Origin: Paenibacillus endoradicis
Lineage (GTDB): Bacteria > Bacillota > Bacilli > Paenibacillales > Paenibacillaceae
Direction of reading: 5' to 3'
NCBI RefSeq assembly: GCF_024721975.1
Contig: NZ_JANQBB010000001.1
Location: 868,001 to 932,000, forward strand
Length of the DNA: 64,000 nucleotides
In this document: positions 26,474-36,900 of the stretch, piece by piece
Numbering within the stretch: the stretch's first letter is position 1
Layout: the number at the start of each line of letters is the position of its first letter
Position numbers and translations under genes: made by a program
Notes under the pieces: generated by a model
What the model was told of the DNA's origin: nothing
The model's database searches: none
The model's input: the letters and a program-made list of their open reading frames with translations, nothing else

Positions 26474-27049
26474 ATGAGGGCATTATCAATTTCTTTACTT
26501 ATTATTGTTGTTGTTATTTTATCTGGTTGTAATTCATCTGAACAGTTAAAGCCGATAAAAGAAGAAACTATTGATTTCGACATTAAAACTGCAATTGAAA
26601 TGGTTGAAAAGAAAGAAAAACTTATCCTTGATATAGCGTTGAGAGAGAACCTTTCAAAAATTGATTATGATCAAGCAGAGAAAGCTTTGACCGAAGAGTT
26701 TGGTGATCGTGGTGAAGAAATTTTAACGATGTTCATTATAAATGATATGGATTCCATATCTGATACGTATGTAATGGCTGAGACATTTTATCCTACTGTT
26801 TTCCATGAAGGAATAGTTGTAACAGATGCGAGCATTTATAAGAGCTATTATGAGTATGAAAGTTTAAATATGACTAGATTAAGCATTAAAGAAGAATATA
26901 TTGGTGATGACGAGAAGTTAAAAGGTTGGAACAGAGAATATATTTTCGATCAAAACGAAGAAGGTCAATGGGAATTCCATGGATTTTCTGGAACAGTGAA
27001 TTTAATGGGAGAAGATTATGATATGGGTTATTTGGAGTTAAACTATTAA
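26474..27049 (+). CDS. lipoprotein of unknown function
   Basis: This 191-residue protein has a type II signal peptide with lipobox LSGC (Cys19), so the mature protein is lipid-anchored on the outer face of the membrane. The remainder is acidic with no recognised domain. It follows the kinase gene by 22 bp and has GGGAGGA in front of the ATG. Confidence 0.75.
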   Translation: MRALSISLLIIVVVILSGCNSSEQLKPIKEETIDFDIKTAIEMVEKKEKLILDIALRENLSKIDYDQAEKALTEEFGDRGEEILTMFIINDMDSISDTYVMAETFYPTVFHEGIVVTDASIYKSYYEYESLNMTRLSIKEEYIGDDEKLKGWNREYIFDQNEEGQWEFHGFSGTVNLMGEDYDMGYLELNY

Positions 27050-27238
27050 ATGACATTAAATTACTGTTTATAGATAATAATCCTATTTCCGTTGATGAAG
27101 ATCCAATAATTTTCAAATAAACATAAGATAGTTATAATTTAATTTTTGTGGTAAAATGTGTTTCGCGGTTGATGCTTTTATAAGTTTAATAGATTCAAGC
27201 AATCATTCACATAATTCAACAGTAGGGGGAAGCTAGTC

Positions 27239-28645
27239 TTGGTTTTTAGTTCAGTAATCTTTATATTTTTCTTTCTACCCCTTGTTCTTACCCTGTATTT
27301 CTCTGTTCCATTCAAATTCAAAAATAGTATTCTATTAATTTTTAGTTTAGTATTTTATGCATGGGGTGAACCAAGGTATGTAGTTCTAATGATCGTGTCC
27401 ATAATCATTAACTATGGATACGGCATTTGGATTGAAAGGGCGGAGCACAAAGAGAAAAAACGAGTCTATATACTAGCGTTTGCAATCGTTGTAAATATCG
27501 GACTTTTAGGGTTTTTCAAATATGCTAACTTCGCCGTTAATGTAATCAATTCTGTCTTTCACACGACTCTTAAGTTGCAGGAGATACCACTTCCTATAGG
27601 TATTTCTTTTTATACGTTTCATGCACTCAGTTACTTAATTGATGTTTATAGGAAAAAAGAAAAAGCACAACGAAATCTGTTCAAATTGTCGCTTTATATT
27701 ACCTTTTTCCCGCAACTTGTAGCAGGTCCTATTATTCGTTACAATGCTGTAGCTAAGCAACTGAGCAAACGGGTTTTCTCTTCAATACAATTCGCTGAGG
27801 GTATCCAACGATTTATTCTAGGCTTGTCCAAGAAAATACTGTTAGCTAACCCTCTCGGATCTGTAGCAGACAACGTGTTCATGAGTTCTACATCTGACCT
27901 TTCAACCGGTAGTGCCTGGATTGGTATTCTCGCTTATACACTACAAATCTATTTTGATTTCTCAGGATATAGCGATATGGCCATTGGTTTAGGTAAAATG
28001 TTTGGATTCGAATTCGCAGAGAATTTTAATTATCCTTATATAGCTAAAAGTATTTCGGAGTTCTGGAGACGCTGGCATATTTCTCTTGGGAGTTGGTTTA
28101 GAGATTATGTCTATATTCCACTAGGCGGAAGCAGAGTAGTTCGATGGAAGATGTATCGAAACTTGTTCATAGTATGGGCACTAACTGGGTTCTGGCATGG
28201 AGCAAGTTGGACCTTCATTGCTTGGGGCATCTACTATGGGGTACTTATTGCTTTAGAAAAAGCAGGTTTAGAAAAGCTACTTTCTAAAGTTTATCCATTA
28301 AACCATGTTGTCGTACTGTTGCTTGTCATGATAGGGTGGGTGTTCTTCCGGGCAGACAACTTTGGCTATGCAACAGATTTCATTGCTGCCATGTTCTATT
28401 CCCGTGGCAATGAAATATTCGATGCTCAAGCACTGTCATTGCTTTCTTTGAATTGGTTCTATTTCTTGATTGCTATTATGGTTTCTATGCCATTATTTCC
28501 GAAGCTACAGAAACTGAAATTTAATAAGTATATGACCAAAGTACAAGTCACGATAGCATTTCTTTTCTACTTTATCTTGTTCGCGGAAGTAATATTATAT
28601 CTGATTAATTCAACATATAATCCGTTCTTATATTTCAGATTCTAA
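27239..28645 (+). CDS. MBOAT O-acyltransferase, AlgI/PatA-like
   Basis: This 468-residue membrane protein has about ten to eleven helices. It carries the MBOAT core: FPQLVAGPIIRY near residue 160, SEFWRRWHISLGSWFRDYVY near 275, and the catalytic histidine in LTGFWHGASWTFIAWG near 320. Such proteins pass acyl groups across the membrane to acetylate extracellular or wall polysaccharides. TTG 27239 behind AGGGGGA is the start. The next gene is the usual partner with a DHHW motif, 35 bp downstream. Confidence 0.93.
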   Translation: MVFSSVIFIFFFLPLVLTLYFSVPFKFKNSILLIFSLVFYAWGEPRYVVLMIVSIIINYGYGIWIERAEHKEKKRVYILAFAIVVNIGLLGFFKYANFAVNVINSVFHTTLKLQEIPLPIGISFYTFHALSYLIDVYRKKEKAQRNLFKLSLYITFFPQLVAGPIIRYNAVAKQLSKRVFSSIQFAEGIQRFILGLSKKILLANPLGSVADNVFMSSTSDLSTGSAWIGILAYTLQIYFDFSGYSDMAIGLGKMFGFEFAENFNYPYIAKSISEFWRRWHISLGSWFRDYVYIPLGGSRVVRWKMYRNLFIVWALTGFWHGASWTFIAWGIYYGVLIALEKAGLEKLLSKVYPLNHVVVLLLVMIGWVFFRADNFGYATDFIAAMFYSRGNEIFDAQALSLLSLNWFYFLIAIMVSMPLFPKLQKLKFNKYMTKVQVTIAFLFYFILFAEVILYLINSTYNPFLYFRF

Positions 28646-28680
28646 ATATGTCACAACAAAGTTACCAAGGGAGTTTCTAA

Positions 28681-29967
28681 GTGAATAAATCTACTTCAAT
28701 CGTTTATATGTGCACATTTCTAGTTATTATACTCGGCTTCTCAATTGCGACTGTTATTATACCGGATCGAAAATTTTCGACTAGTGAGAATAGAACGTTA
28801 AGTACGTTGCCTACGATCAGAGTCGATTCCTTAATCTCACGAAGCTTCTTCGAAGATATGAATCAGTATTTGAATGATCAAATTGTTTTTCGTGACGGGA
28901 TGGTTAAACTATATCAGCGACAACAAAATTCCAAAATATTTAATGCTATGTTGTTTGAGAACATGCTTCACACAAATTCTCCGCTGAAACCGGAGGATGG
29001 GACAGAAGTTAAGGAATCACGAATTGTGTCCAAGCTTGTGTTGACCAACAATAAGTGGATGTTTCCAATTCCTAGCAAAGTCGTCTATACGAAACACATT
29101 GATGTTTCAACTACCAAATTAAACGAGGCAATAAAATTCGCCGAGGAACAAGGAACCGAAACTTATTTCGTATCTAACCCATCGAGAACAAAAGCATTAA
29201 TGCATTTATATCCTACCTATTTACGAACTGATTCTTATGCGAAGTCCAAGGAATATTTCCTTTCTAAACTTGATAACAATATTAATGTCGTTAATGTTGG
29301 GAATAAGTTTGATACATTTACAAAAGCAGAATTGGAAGAGATGTACTTAGAGACCGATCATCATTGGAATATTAAAGGAGCATTCACTGCTTATCAAGAA
29401 ATGATTACTCAAATTTCTAATAGGTCGCCTATATTCGAAGACGAGCCTATGACTCTAGATGAGATCAACATTTCTCAATTAGTAGACGGCAGATTTGAAG
29501 GTAGTTATAACAATCAGATTAATTTTGTTATTAATCCAAAGAAAGCAGATCGAACGATTATTTACGAGCCGAAAATACCTTTCGCTTTTTCTAATTTCGA
29601 AGTAATTAACAAAGATGGAACACAAACTATTACGGACTTTAACGATTTTTATGGATTTAAAAGAGGACGAAGTACGTATGCTTATGGAACCATCTATGGG
29701 GGGGACCGACAAAGAATCGCATATGAGAATCCGCAAGCAAACAATCAATTAAATGTTTTGTTGCTAAAAGATTCGTTCATGAATCCCCTAACTCCTTATT
29801 TAGCTCAGCATTTTAACAAACTAACCGTTCTCGATAATCGTTATTATTCGGAGTTTAGTTTGCAAAATGTACTAACTACAGAACATTATGATATGTTAAT
29901 TATTGCTTTTCACGATGATAATCTGTTTAGTGGAAATTATGAGTTTGAGAAGAAGAACGACAATTAA
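28681..29967 (+). CDS. DHHW-motif AlgJ/AlgX-like acetyltransferase partner
   Basis: This 428-residue protein has one N-terminal membrane segment (TFLVIILGFSIATVII) and an extracellular SGNH-like catalytic domain. The diagnostic DHHWNIKGAF lies near residue 228 and the serine block LLLKDSFMNP near 362. In AlgI/AlgJ-type systems this protein takes acetyl groups from the MBOAT partner and puts them on a polysaccharide. The start is GTG behind AAGGGAG. A strong terminator closes the two-gene operon. The acceptor polysaccharide is not indicated. Confidence 0.9.
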   Translation: MNKSTSIVYMCTFLVIILGFSIATVIIPDRKFSTSENRTLSTLPTIRVDSLISRSFFEDMNQYLNDQIVFRDGMVKLYQRQQNSKIFNAMLFENMLHTNSPLKPEDGTEVKESRIVSKLVLTNNKWMFPIPSKVVYTKHIDVSTTKLNEAIKFAEEQGTETYFVSNPSRTKALMHLYPTYLRTDSYAKSKEYFLSKLDNNINVVNVGNKFDTFTKAELEEMYLETDHHWNIKGAFTAYQEMITQISNRSPIFEDEPMTLDEINISQLVDGRFEGSYNNQINFVINPKKADRTIIYEPKIPFAFSNFEVINKDGTQTITDFNDFYGFKRGRSTYAYGTIYGGDRQRIAYENPQANNQLNVLLLKDSFMNPLTPYLAQHFNKLTVLDNRYYSEFSLQNVLTTEHYDMLIIAFHDDNLFSGNYEFEKKNDN

Positions 29968-29990
29968 GCTGTGTCTAAACCTTACTTTCA

Positions 29991-30039
29991 AAAAAGAGCT
30001 CCTGTCACCCATCACTAGGGTAGCAGGAGCTCTTTTTCT
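29991..30039 (+). terminator. intrinsic terminator after the acylation pair
   Basis: AAAAAGAGCTCCTG pairs with CAGGAGCTCTTTTT, with a further CACCC/GGGT pairing inside. This is one of the strongest hairpins in the window. Confidence 0.92.
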
Positions 30040-30257
30040 TTCAGAGTTTTAAATCAAGAATCTATAAAGTTCTCAATAAGGATTTTTTCAGAATGGTTTA
30101 TGATATGTGATTTAGCTAAATATCGTTAAGCATTTACCATCACATTGGTCGCATCCTATGTCTAAAACTGATGCTCTATAGTATCGTAATTTAGAATTCT
30201 CTCTTGTGAATTCAATATCCCAAAACATTCATAAGTATGTAAATCTACAATGGCAAC

Positions 30258-30512
30258 TCAATAGTCACCGAATAGTTCAATTGTATACAATTTGCTATCA
30301 ACAAATACAGGATACTCAAGTATTGCTTCGTTTTCCCATACTTCATATTTTTCCTTCCAATGAATCCCCTCGGAATAATTCGTTCGAATTTTGATAGATG
30401 CTCCAATAATATCGTCTAATCGTACAATGATTTCTAATGAATAGAATCTAAATTCTATTTCGGAGAAATAACCATAATGGGTCATCTGAGCGTTAAAGTA
30501 GTCATTCCAGCA
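30258..30512 (-). pseudogene. N-terminally truncated hypothetical gene
   Basis: A minus-strand frame of 84 codons reads like a real protein (WNDYFNAQMTHYGYFSEIEF, ... NYSEGIHWKEKYEVWENEA, ... LYTIELFGDY). The frame is open above the first ATG (30485) for nine more codons and then hits a stop, and no ribosome site is seen. It is best read as the 3' remnant of a gene that lost its start, perhaps when the neighbouring peptide cluster was inserted. No family recognised. Confidence 0.45.
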
Positions 30513-30600
30513 TTAGTTCTTTCGATCATAGTGAAATAGTATAAAACTTATACATAAAATGTCAATTTAAACAGATTACTACAAATAGAGGAGTGATTGA

Positions 30601-32466
30601 ATGCAATCAACAGGCTTGATACACCAGTTGTTCGAGCAACAAGCGGATCGTACGCCCTATCGTGAAGCGGTAAGATTCGAGGGGGTTGCGGTGACATACG
30701 AGGAGTTGAATCGCCGCGCAAATCACCTATCTTATCGGTTACGTTCGCTTCGTGTAAGACCAGACGTACTGGTTGGAATATGTATGGAACGTTCGATTGA
30801 GATGGTCGTCGCTCTTTACGGCGTCTTGAAAGCCGGGGGTGCATATGTGCCGCTGGATCCGGATTATCCGAAGGATAGACAAGACTATATGATTAAGGAC
30901 AGCAAAGTAAGACTAGTCATTACGCAGCATCATTTTGCGAAACAGTTTGATGGGTTCGACGGTGATGTACTGATATTAGATGAATCAGAATCATTGGATA
31001 GATATGGAGAGGAGGAAGGGAATCCGAATATTAAGTTAGATGACAACCATCTTGCATATATCTTCTACACTTCGGGATCGACAGGTAGGCCCAAGGGTGC
31101 GATGAATACTCACGCCGCTATTCGGAATCGAGTTCTTTGGCTACAGCAAACTTTCCAGATGCAGCAAGATGATAAACTTCTTCAGAAATCTCCTTACAGC
31201 TTTGACGTATCCGTATGGGAATTTTTCTGGCCCCATATGTGCGGTGCATGTCTTGTCATGGCCAAGCCTAAAGGCCATCTGGATACTGCATATTTATGGG
31301 AGGTCATTAAGCATGAATGTATCACATTCGTACAGTTCGTCCCGACGATGCTCCAAACATTTTTGAGTGAGGATCAGACCGATGATCTCCCATTCCTAAA
31401 ACATGTTTTTTTATGCGGAGAGCCGTTGTCTTCAGCATTAAACGAACGCTTCTGTCGTACGATGTCTGCACAACTTCACAACTTATATGGTCCAACCGAG
31501 GCAGCTGTATTCATTACTAATTGGACCAGCGACCGCAGCTTAGAACGTTCTGTCATTCCTATTGGGGCAGCGATCCCCGAAAACGCAATGTATGTCTTAA
31601 ATGACCGCTATGAACCGGTCGCACTTGGTGAAATCGGAGAACTCTTTATTAGTGGCATTGGGCTTGCACGCGGCTATTATGGTAGACCGGATTTGACTGC
31701 TGAGCGATTCGTTCCCGATCCATACAGTAAGCAACCGGGAGCAAGAATGTACCATACAGGCGATCTTGGACGTTGGCTACACGATGGAAATCTAGAGTGT
31801 CTTGGCCGCAACGACGATCAGGTCAAGGTAAGGGGGTTCCGAATTGAGCTCGGAGAGATCAGCAATGTGCTTGAACAACATCCAGGCGTTCATCAAGTCG
31901 TAACAGTCGTCCGCGAGGATCAACCTGGTGATCAGCGAATTGTCACCTATTTTTTACCCAACCATACAATTTCCCCCTCCATAAGTGAACTAAGAAACCA
32001 TCTTCAACAGCATTTACCAGACTATATGATCCCTTCATACTTCGTGGAGATGGAAATCTTCCCGCTAACCGCTAGTGGCAAGACAGACCGGAAGTTATTG
32101 CCGAGTCCTACGGTATCACGCCAAATGATTGGGCAGGAATATGTGCCGCCAGAGACTTATATTCAGAAGGAGCTTGCCTTAATCTGGTCCGGATTCTTCA
32201 GCTTTGATCAAATCGGGCTTGACGACGATTTCATCGACTTAGGTGGTCATTCTCTTGTTGCCACTCAGATTCTTGTCCGGTGCGAGCATCACTTTGGGCT
32301 GAAGGTATCGTTGAAGGATATGCTTACGCAAGGAACGACGATTCGCTCCCTCGCATCGATCCTAGAAGCCAAATTGCTTGCAGAGACTGATGATGCTGAA
32401 ATCGAAGCGATGCTGAGCGAGATGGAACATCTTTCAGAAGCTGAAATCGAGGCACTGTTGAAGTAA
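30601..32466 (+). CDS. NRPS loading protein, A-PCP
   Basis: This 621-residue protein has a full adenylation domain (LTYEELN-like VTYEELNRRAN; YTSGSTGRPKG near residue 155; YGPTE near 296; YHTGDLGRW; TASGKTDRK) and a peptidyl carrier domain with GGHSLVATQ near 548. There is no condensation domain, so it can start a peptide. By hand alignment to GrsA the pocket residues read D-V-W-Q-F-C-L-V-F-K, partly like Ser (DVWH..) and Gln (DAWQF..) codes but matching neither; substrate uncertain. The acidic helical tail (SEMEHLSEAEIEALL) may dock the next synthetase. GAGGAGTG precedes the ATG. It is the first gene of the cluster. Confidence 0.93.
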   Translation: MQSTGLIHQLFEQQADRTPYREAVRFEGVAVTYEELNRRANHLSYRLRSLRVRPDVLVGICMERSIEMVVALYGVLKAGGAYVPLDPDYPKDRQDYMIKDSKVRLVITQHHFAKQFDGFDGDVLILDESESLDRYGEEEGNPNIKLDDNHLAYIFYTSGSTGRPKGAMNTHAAIRNRVLWLQQTFQMQQDDKLLQKSPYSFDVSVWEFFWPHMCGACLVMAKPKGHLDTAYLWEVIKHECITFVQFVPTMLQTFLSEDQTDDLPFLKHVFLCGEPLSSALNERFCRTMSAQLHNLYGPTEAAVFITNWTSDRSLERSVIPIGAAIPENAMYVLNDRYEPVALGEIGELFISGIGLARGYYGRPDLTAERFVPDPYSKQPGARMYHTGDLGRWLHDGNLECLGRNDDQVKVRGFRIELGEISNVLEQHPGVHQVVTVVREDQPGDQRIVTYFLPNHTISPSISELRNHLQQHLPDYMIPSYFVEMEIFPLTASGKTDRKLLPSPTVSRQMIGQEYVPPETYIQKELALIWSGFFSFDQIGLDDDFIDLGGHSLVATQILVRCEHHFGLKVSLKDMLTQGTTIRSLASILEAKLLAETDDAEIEAMLSEMEHLSEAEIEALLK

Positions 32467-32496
32467 CAATCAACAGAAGTCAGGAGGAGAAGATTC

Positions 32497-33906
32497 GTGG
32501 CAAATTTTGTTCTTAGTACGCACATGACAAATGGAGATGTGCTACCATTCCTGCGGTTAGCGTCTGCACTTCGCAGACGTGGTCACAAGGCGACGCTAGT
32601 AACTCACGGCGCATTTGCATCGCTAGCTGAGAAGTCAGGCATAGCATTTCGCGGCATTGATAGAGCTGAGGAATATACAGAAATTATGAAAGATCTCTAC
32701 ATGATGGAGGATCCTCTCAACAAACCAGATCTCTATGAAGACTACCAACGCAAGTATTATTCGAAGGAGAAATTTCAGAAGGAGTATGACATCCTAACGG
32801 AGCTGTGCCAAGAGGAGAATTCCGTTCTGATTTGTAAAGATCGCGACGGCTTTGTAGCAATGATCGTCTCTGAGATGATGGCGGTTCCCATCGTCACCGG
32901 TGTGCTTGCCCCAAGCTATGTGACACAGCTACACATCTGGGAAGAACTTGGACTTGATTTTGCGATATCGCTAATAAATACATTCCGCAGAGATCTTGGA
33001 CTTACTCCAGTCTCGAACTGGATGTCGTGGATGGGTGCAGTGAAAAAAAATATAGGCTTCTGGCATGAGAGCTTCGATGCTGCCGTTGAAGCTCCTGAAT
33101 GGGCACTGAAAGTGGATACTGTTGGATTCCCACTAGCTGATGTTATCGAATACGAACCTTTACCAATTGATTTACTAGATTTTATTAACGCTGGTGAGAA
33201 ACCGCTTTTGATTACAGGTGGTACAGGGAAAATGATCAAACCTAACTTCTACCAGGCGGCGATCGAGGGCGTTAAGCTGCTGGGGCAACGAACTATTCTA
33301 GTCACTAGACATGAAGAATTCATAGAAGGCGAATTGCCTGATTATATCCGCTGGTACAAAATACTACCGCTTGCAAGTGTATATCCGTTAGTCAGCGGTG
33401 TCATCCATCATGGTGGGATCGGTACAATTACGGGAGCTATGACCGCGGCAGTACCGCAACTTGCGCTCGCAGCAGATACGGATCGACCTGATAATGGAAT
33501 GCGGATCAAACAACTGGGCATAGGAGATTATCTGCCACCTATACAGTGGGAACCTTCCATGATCGCAAATAGTTTGAAAGACATTCAATCTAACGCAGTA
33601 CAGGAACGTTGCCGTCAGTTGGCCAAGGTCATAGCGGAGCATGATACGATGACTTCGGCTTGCTCATCCATCGAATCGGTAATCGGCAACCTTGATTATG
33701 CCATAGCCTCTGGTCAGCTGAGTGCTGACTATATCGCAGCGCAGCAACAGCAGTCTTTATTAAGCATAGTGACAGTAACCGATCATCGCCTGAATACAAA
33801 AAATCAGTCACTCACATCAGGTAAGCGTTCACTGCTTGCGCAGCGACTGGTGCAGCGCCAACTCGGTAGACATCGGTTGATTCCGAAGGAGGAGCTCTAT
33901 GACTAA
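32497..33906 (+). CDS. GT1-family glycosyltransferase
   Basis: This 469-residue protein of the MGT/UGT type starts with the donor-independent N-domain (THMTNGDVLPFLRLASALRRRGH). The C-domain carries VIHHGGIGTITGAM near residue 302, with the donor-binding His and Gly residues, followed by DRPDNGMRI. Enzymes of this family add a sugar from a nucleotide donor to natural products. It sits between the two NRPS genes, starts with GTG behind AGGAGGAG and overlaps the next NRPS gene by 8 bp, so it very probably glycosylates the peptide or an intermediate. The last 50 residues (RSLLAQRLVQRQLGRHRL) are charged and helical. Confidence 0.92.
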   Translation: MANFVLSTHMTNGDVLPFLRLASALRRRGHKATLVTHGAFASLAEKSGIAFRGIDRAEEYTEIMKDLYMMEDPLNKPDLYEDYQRKYYSKEKFQKEYDILTELCQEENSVLICKDRDGFVAMIVSEMMAVPIVTGVLAPSYVTQLHIWEELGLDFAISLINTFRRDLGLTPVSNWMSWMGAVKKNIGFWHESFDAAVEAPEWALKVDTVGFPLADVIEYEPLPIDLLDFINAGEKPLLITGGTGKMIKPNFYQAAIEGVKLLGQRTILVTRHEEFIEGELPDYIRWYKILPLASVYPLVSGVIHHGGIGTITGAMTAAVPQLALAADTDRPDNGMRIKQLGIGDYLPPIQWEPSMIANSLKDIQSNAVQERCRQLAKVIAEHDTMTSACSSIESVIGNLDYAIASGQLSADYIAAQQQQSLLSIVTVTDHRLNTKNQSLTSGKRSLLAQRLVQRQLGRHRLIPKEELYD

Positions 33907-36900
33907 GACAATTGATCGACTCGAGCAGCTATCACCCGAACGCCGGGCGCTCCTAGCACTAAAGGCTAAACAACAGAAAGCTAAGGCGGCTGCAGCCACA
34001 GCCGTCATTCCCAAGCAACCTAGAGAAGAGGGTGAGAATAAATTTCCACTCTCATTCCCACAACAGAGAATTATGTTCTTCGAAGAGTATATGCCTGGGA
34101 CTGAACGATATAATTTTGCCAACGGTTACAAGCTGATTGGTAAGCTAGACGTCACTTCCTTGCATAAAACACTTAACGAGATCATTAAACGCCATGAAAT
34201 TATGCGCGCTGTTATTTCTTACGAGAACGACGATTACGTACAGATCATTCGACCAGAGTTTACAATTGACCTCCCGGTTATCGAATTGATCGATGAAAAC
34301 AAAGTCTTCGAGCGTATGGAGAAGGAAGCCACGGCACCATATGATTTCCTGAACGGACCACTTGTGAAGGCGACACTATTCCGCCTAGATCCTGAAAAGC
34401 ATGTACTGGTTTGGATGACGCATCACTTGATCTATGACGGCTGGTCTGCCGACGTATTCGACGAAGAGCTCCCAGCGATTTATCGTTCCTTCGTTCTAGA
34501 AGAACCGTTGGTACTACCAGAGTTGCCGATTCAATATCCGGACTTTGCCGTCTGGCAGAGGCAATGGATGACAGGAACGGAATATGATAATCAGCTGAGC
34601 TACTGGAAAAAGAAGCTGACGCCAGTACCGGCGACACTTGATCTGCCAACTGATTATCCGCGACCCTCGATTCAAGTTGAGCGCAAAGCAGGTTTCTTCA
34701 GCATGTCACTAGAACCTTCATTCTCACAGCGGATCCGCGATGCGAGTAAGCAACTTGGTTGCACGTCGTTTGTACTGCTTCTAGCTGCATATAAGGTGCT
34801 ACTTGCAAGCTATAACGGAAAGAAAGAGATCGTTGTGGGGACACCCATGGCGAATCGAGGAAAGCAGGAAATCGAGAAACTTGCAGGTTTTTTCGCAAAT
34901 ACTGTGGCACTTCGCTCTGCAATTGACATGGGTGGTACCTTCAGCGACTTTATTGCGGCAGTTCGCGACACAGTGCTCGAGGCAAACGATCATCAGGATT
35001 TGCCGTTCGACAGGCTCGTTGATGAGGTGAATCCAGATCGTGTAATTGGCCATTCACTTTTCTTTGATACGATGTTTCTGTTCGAACGCCATGGTCAAGC
35101 AATGGTCGATCTACCTGACCTCCAAATTGTACCGTTCGTGGGTGATCGCACGAGAGGAGGAATGCTGGATTTAACGATGACAGTATTTGAGAATCAGAAG
35201 TTAGGAATGGAAGTAACTTTGACTTACCGCCTAGATCTATTCCGCGAATCAACAATCCAGCAAATGGCAGACCATTTTTGCAATATTCTGGAGCATGTCC
35301 TTGACAATTCAGAGCTGCCGCTTTATACAGTTGCAGCTCTTTCCGGAGATCAGCTGAGGAAGGTATTAGTCGATTGGAATGCCATAGAGACTTCACCGGC
35401 AGACCTCCAATTTCCACATCTGCTAGCGGAACGCCAGGCGAATCTTACACCTACAGCTATAGCCGTATGTTCTGAGGGGAATATGCTTACTTATCAAGAA
35501 TTGAATGAACGAGCTAACCGCTTAGCGCATTATCTGCGACGTATGGAAATTGGACCGAATCATACTGTAGGTCTCTACATGGAACGAACAGTCGATATTA
35601 TCGTTGGCTTGCTCGGTATCTTGAAGGCAGGGGGCGCATATGTGCCGCTCGATCCTAAGTTACCAGTAGATCGTTTGCGAATGATTGCCCAAGAAGCGGA
35701 TGTATCCGTCATTGTGACCGAAGATTCCTTAGCGGATCTACAGCCACAATTCGATGATAAGGAATCAACACCAATACGCATGGTTTCACTGGACAGTGAC
35801 TGGGTTACGATAGGTCAAGAAGATTCAAGTAATCCAGAAGTAGTCTCGAAGCCGAGTGATCTTATGTATGTTCTATTCACGTCAGGTTCGACGGGAACAC
35901 CTAAGGGTGTAGCGGTCGAACACCGAAATTATGCCAATTATTTCGAAGGAATCATGCAACGTTTGGAGCTGAGGCAAGGCTTGAGTTTCGCCATCGTCAG
36001 CACGCTTGCAGCTGATCTGGGAACTCCAATGATCTGGGGAGCTTTGGCAACAGGAGGAACACTGCATGTCATCCCGTACGAACGAGCCGCCGACCCTGAT
36101 GCCTTTGCTTCTTATTGCGAGACGTATCCAATTGACGTCATGAAGATCGTACCAAGCCATATGGAGCTACTTCTCGGAGTATCGAAACCCAGCGTCATTA
36201 TCCCGCGTGAATGTTTGATTTTAGCAGGCGAAGCCTCACATTGGGGAACAATCGCAGAAATTCGTCGTCTTCATCCGGGTTGCCGAATTCAGAATCATTA
36301 TGGACCTACGGAAACGACTGTTTCCGTGCTAACTTATGAGGTTCCAGTTGGTGGTAACGAGCAAGATCATCAAGCGGTACTTCCGCTAGGACGTCCGTTA
36401 CCGAATGCACCTGCGTATGTCCTTAACGATTATCTTCAACCGGTTCCTGCTGGTTCAATTGGCGAGTTATATATAGGCGGCAGCGCAGTGACCCGCGGTT
36501 ACTACGGCAGACCAGATTTGACAGCTGAGCGATTTTTGCCGAATCCATTTAAAGACCAGTTGGGAGATAGAATGTATCGCACTGGTGACCTCGTTCGCCA
36601 TTTACCTAACGGGACAATTCAGTTTATTGGAAGAATGGACCAACAGGTTAAGATCCGTGGGTACAGGGTCGAAACCGGTGAGATCGAGCATGTTCTCCTG
36701 CAAGTAAAAGGATTGCATGACGCGGTCGTGACAGTTCGCGAAGATGAACCTGGAGACAAACGATTGGTTGCATATCTGGTACCCGAGCATCACTTCGTAT
36801 CGCCCAGTCAGGACATGTCTCTGCTTGGAGCACAGATTGATCTAAAGGCAATTCGAAAGTACTTGAAAAGCGTTTTACCGGACTATATGTTACCTTCTGC

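Noticed and set aside
30206..30394. Plus-strand ORF of 62 codons
   Set aside because: Lies opposite the more protein-like minus-strand remnant and lacks a ribosome site.
30539..30553. Inverted repeat GTATAA-AAC-TTATAC before the first NRPS gene
   Set aside because: Only 6-bp arms in AT-rich DNA; likely chance or part of a promoter.
34950..35417. Antisense ORF of 155 codons inside the condensation domain
   Set aside because: No ribosome site and opposite to intact NRPS motifs.
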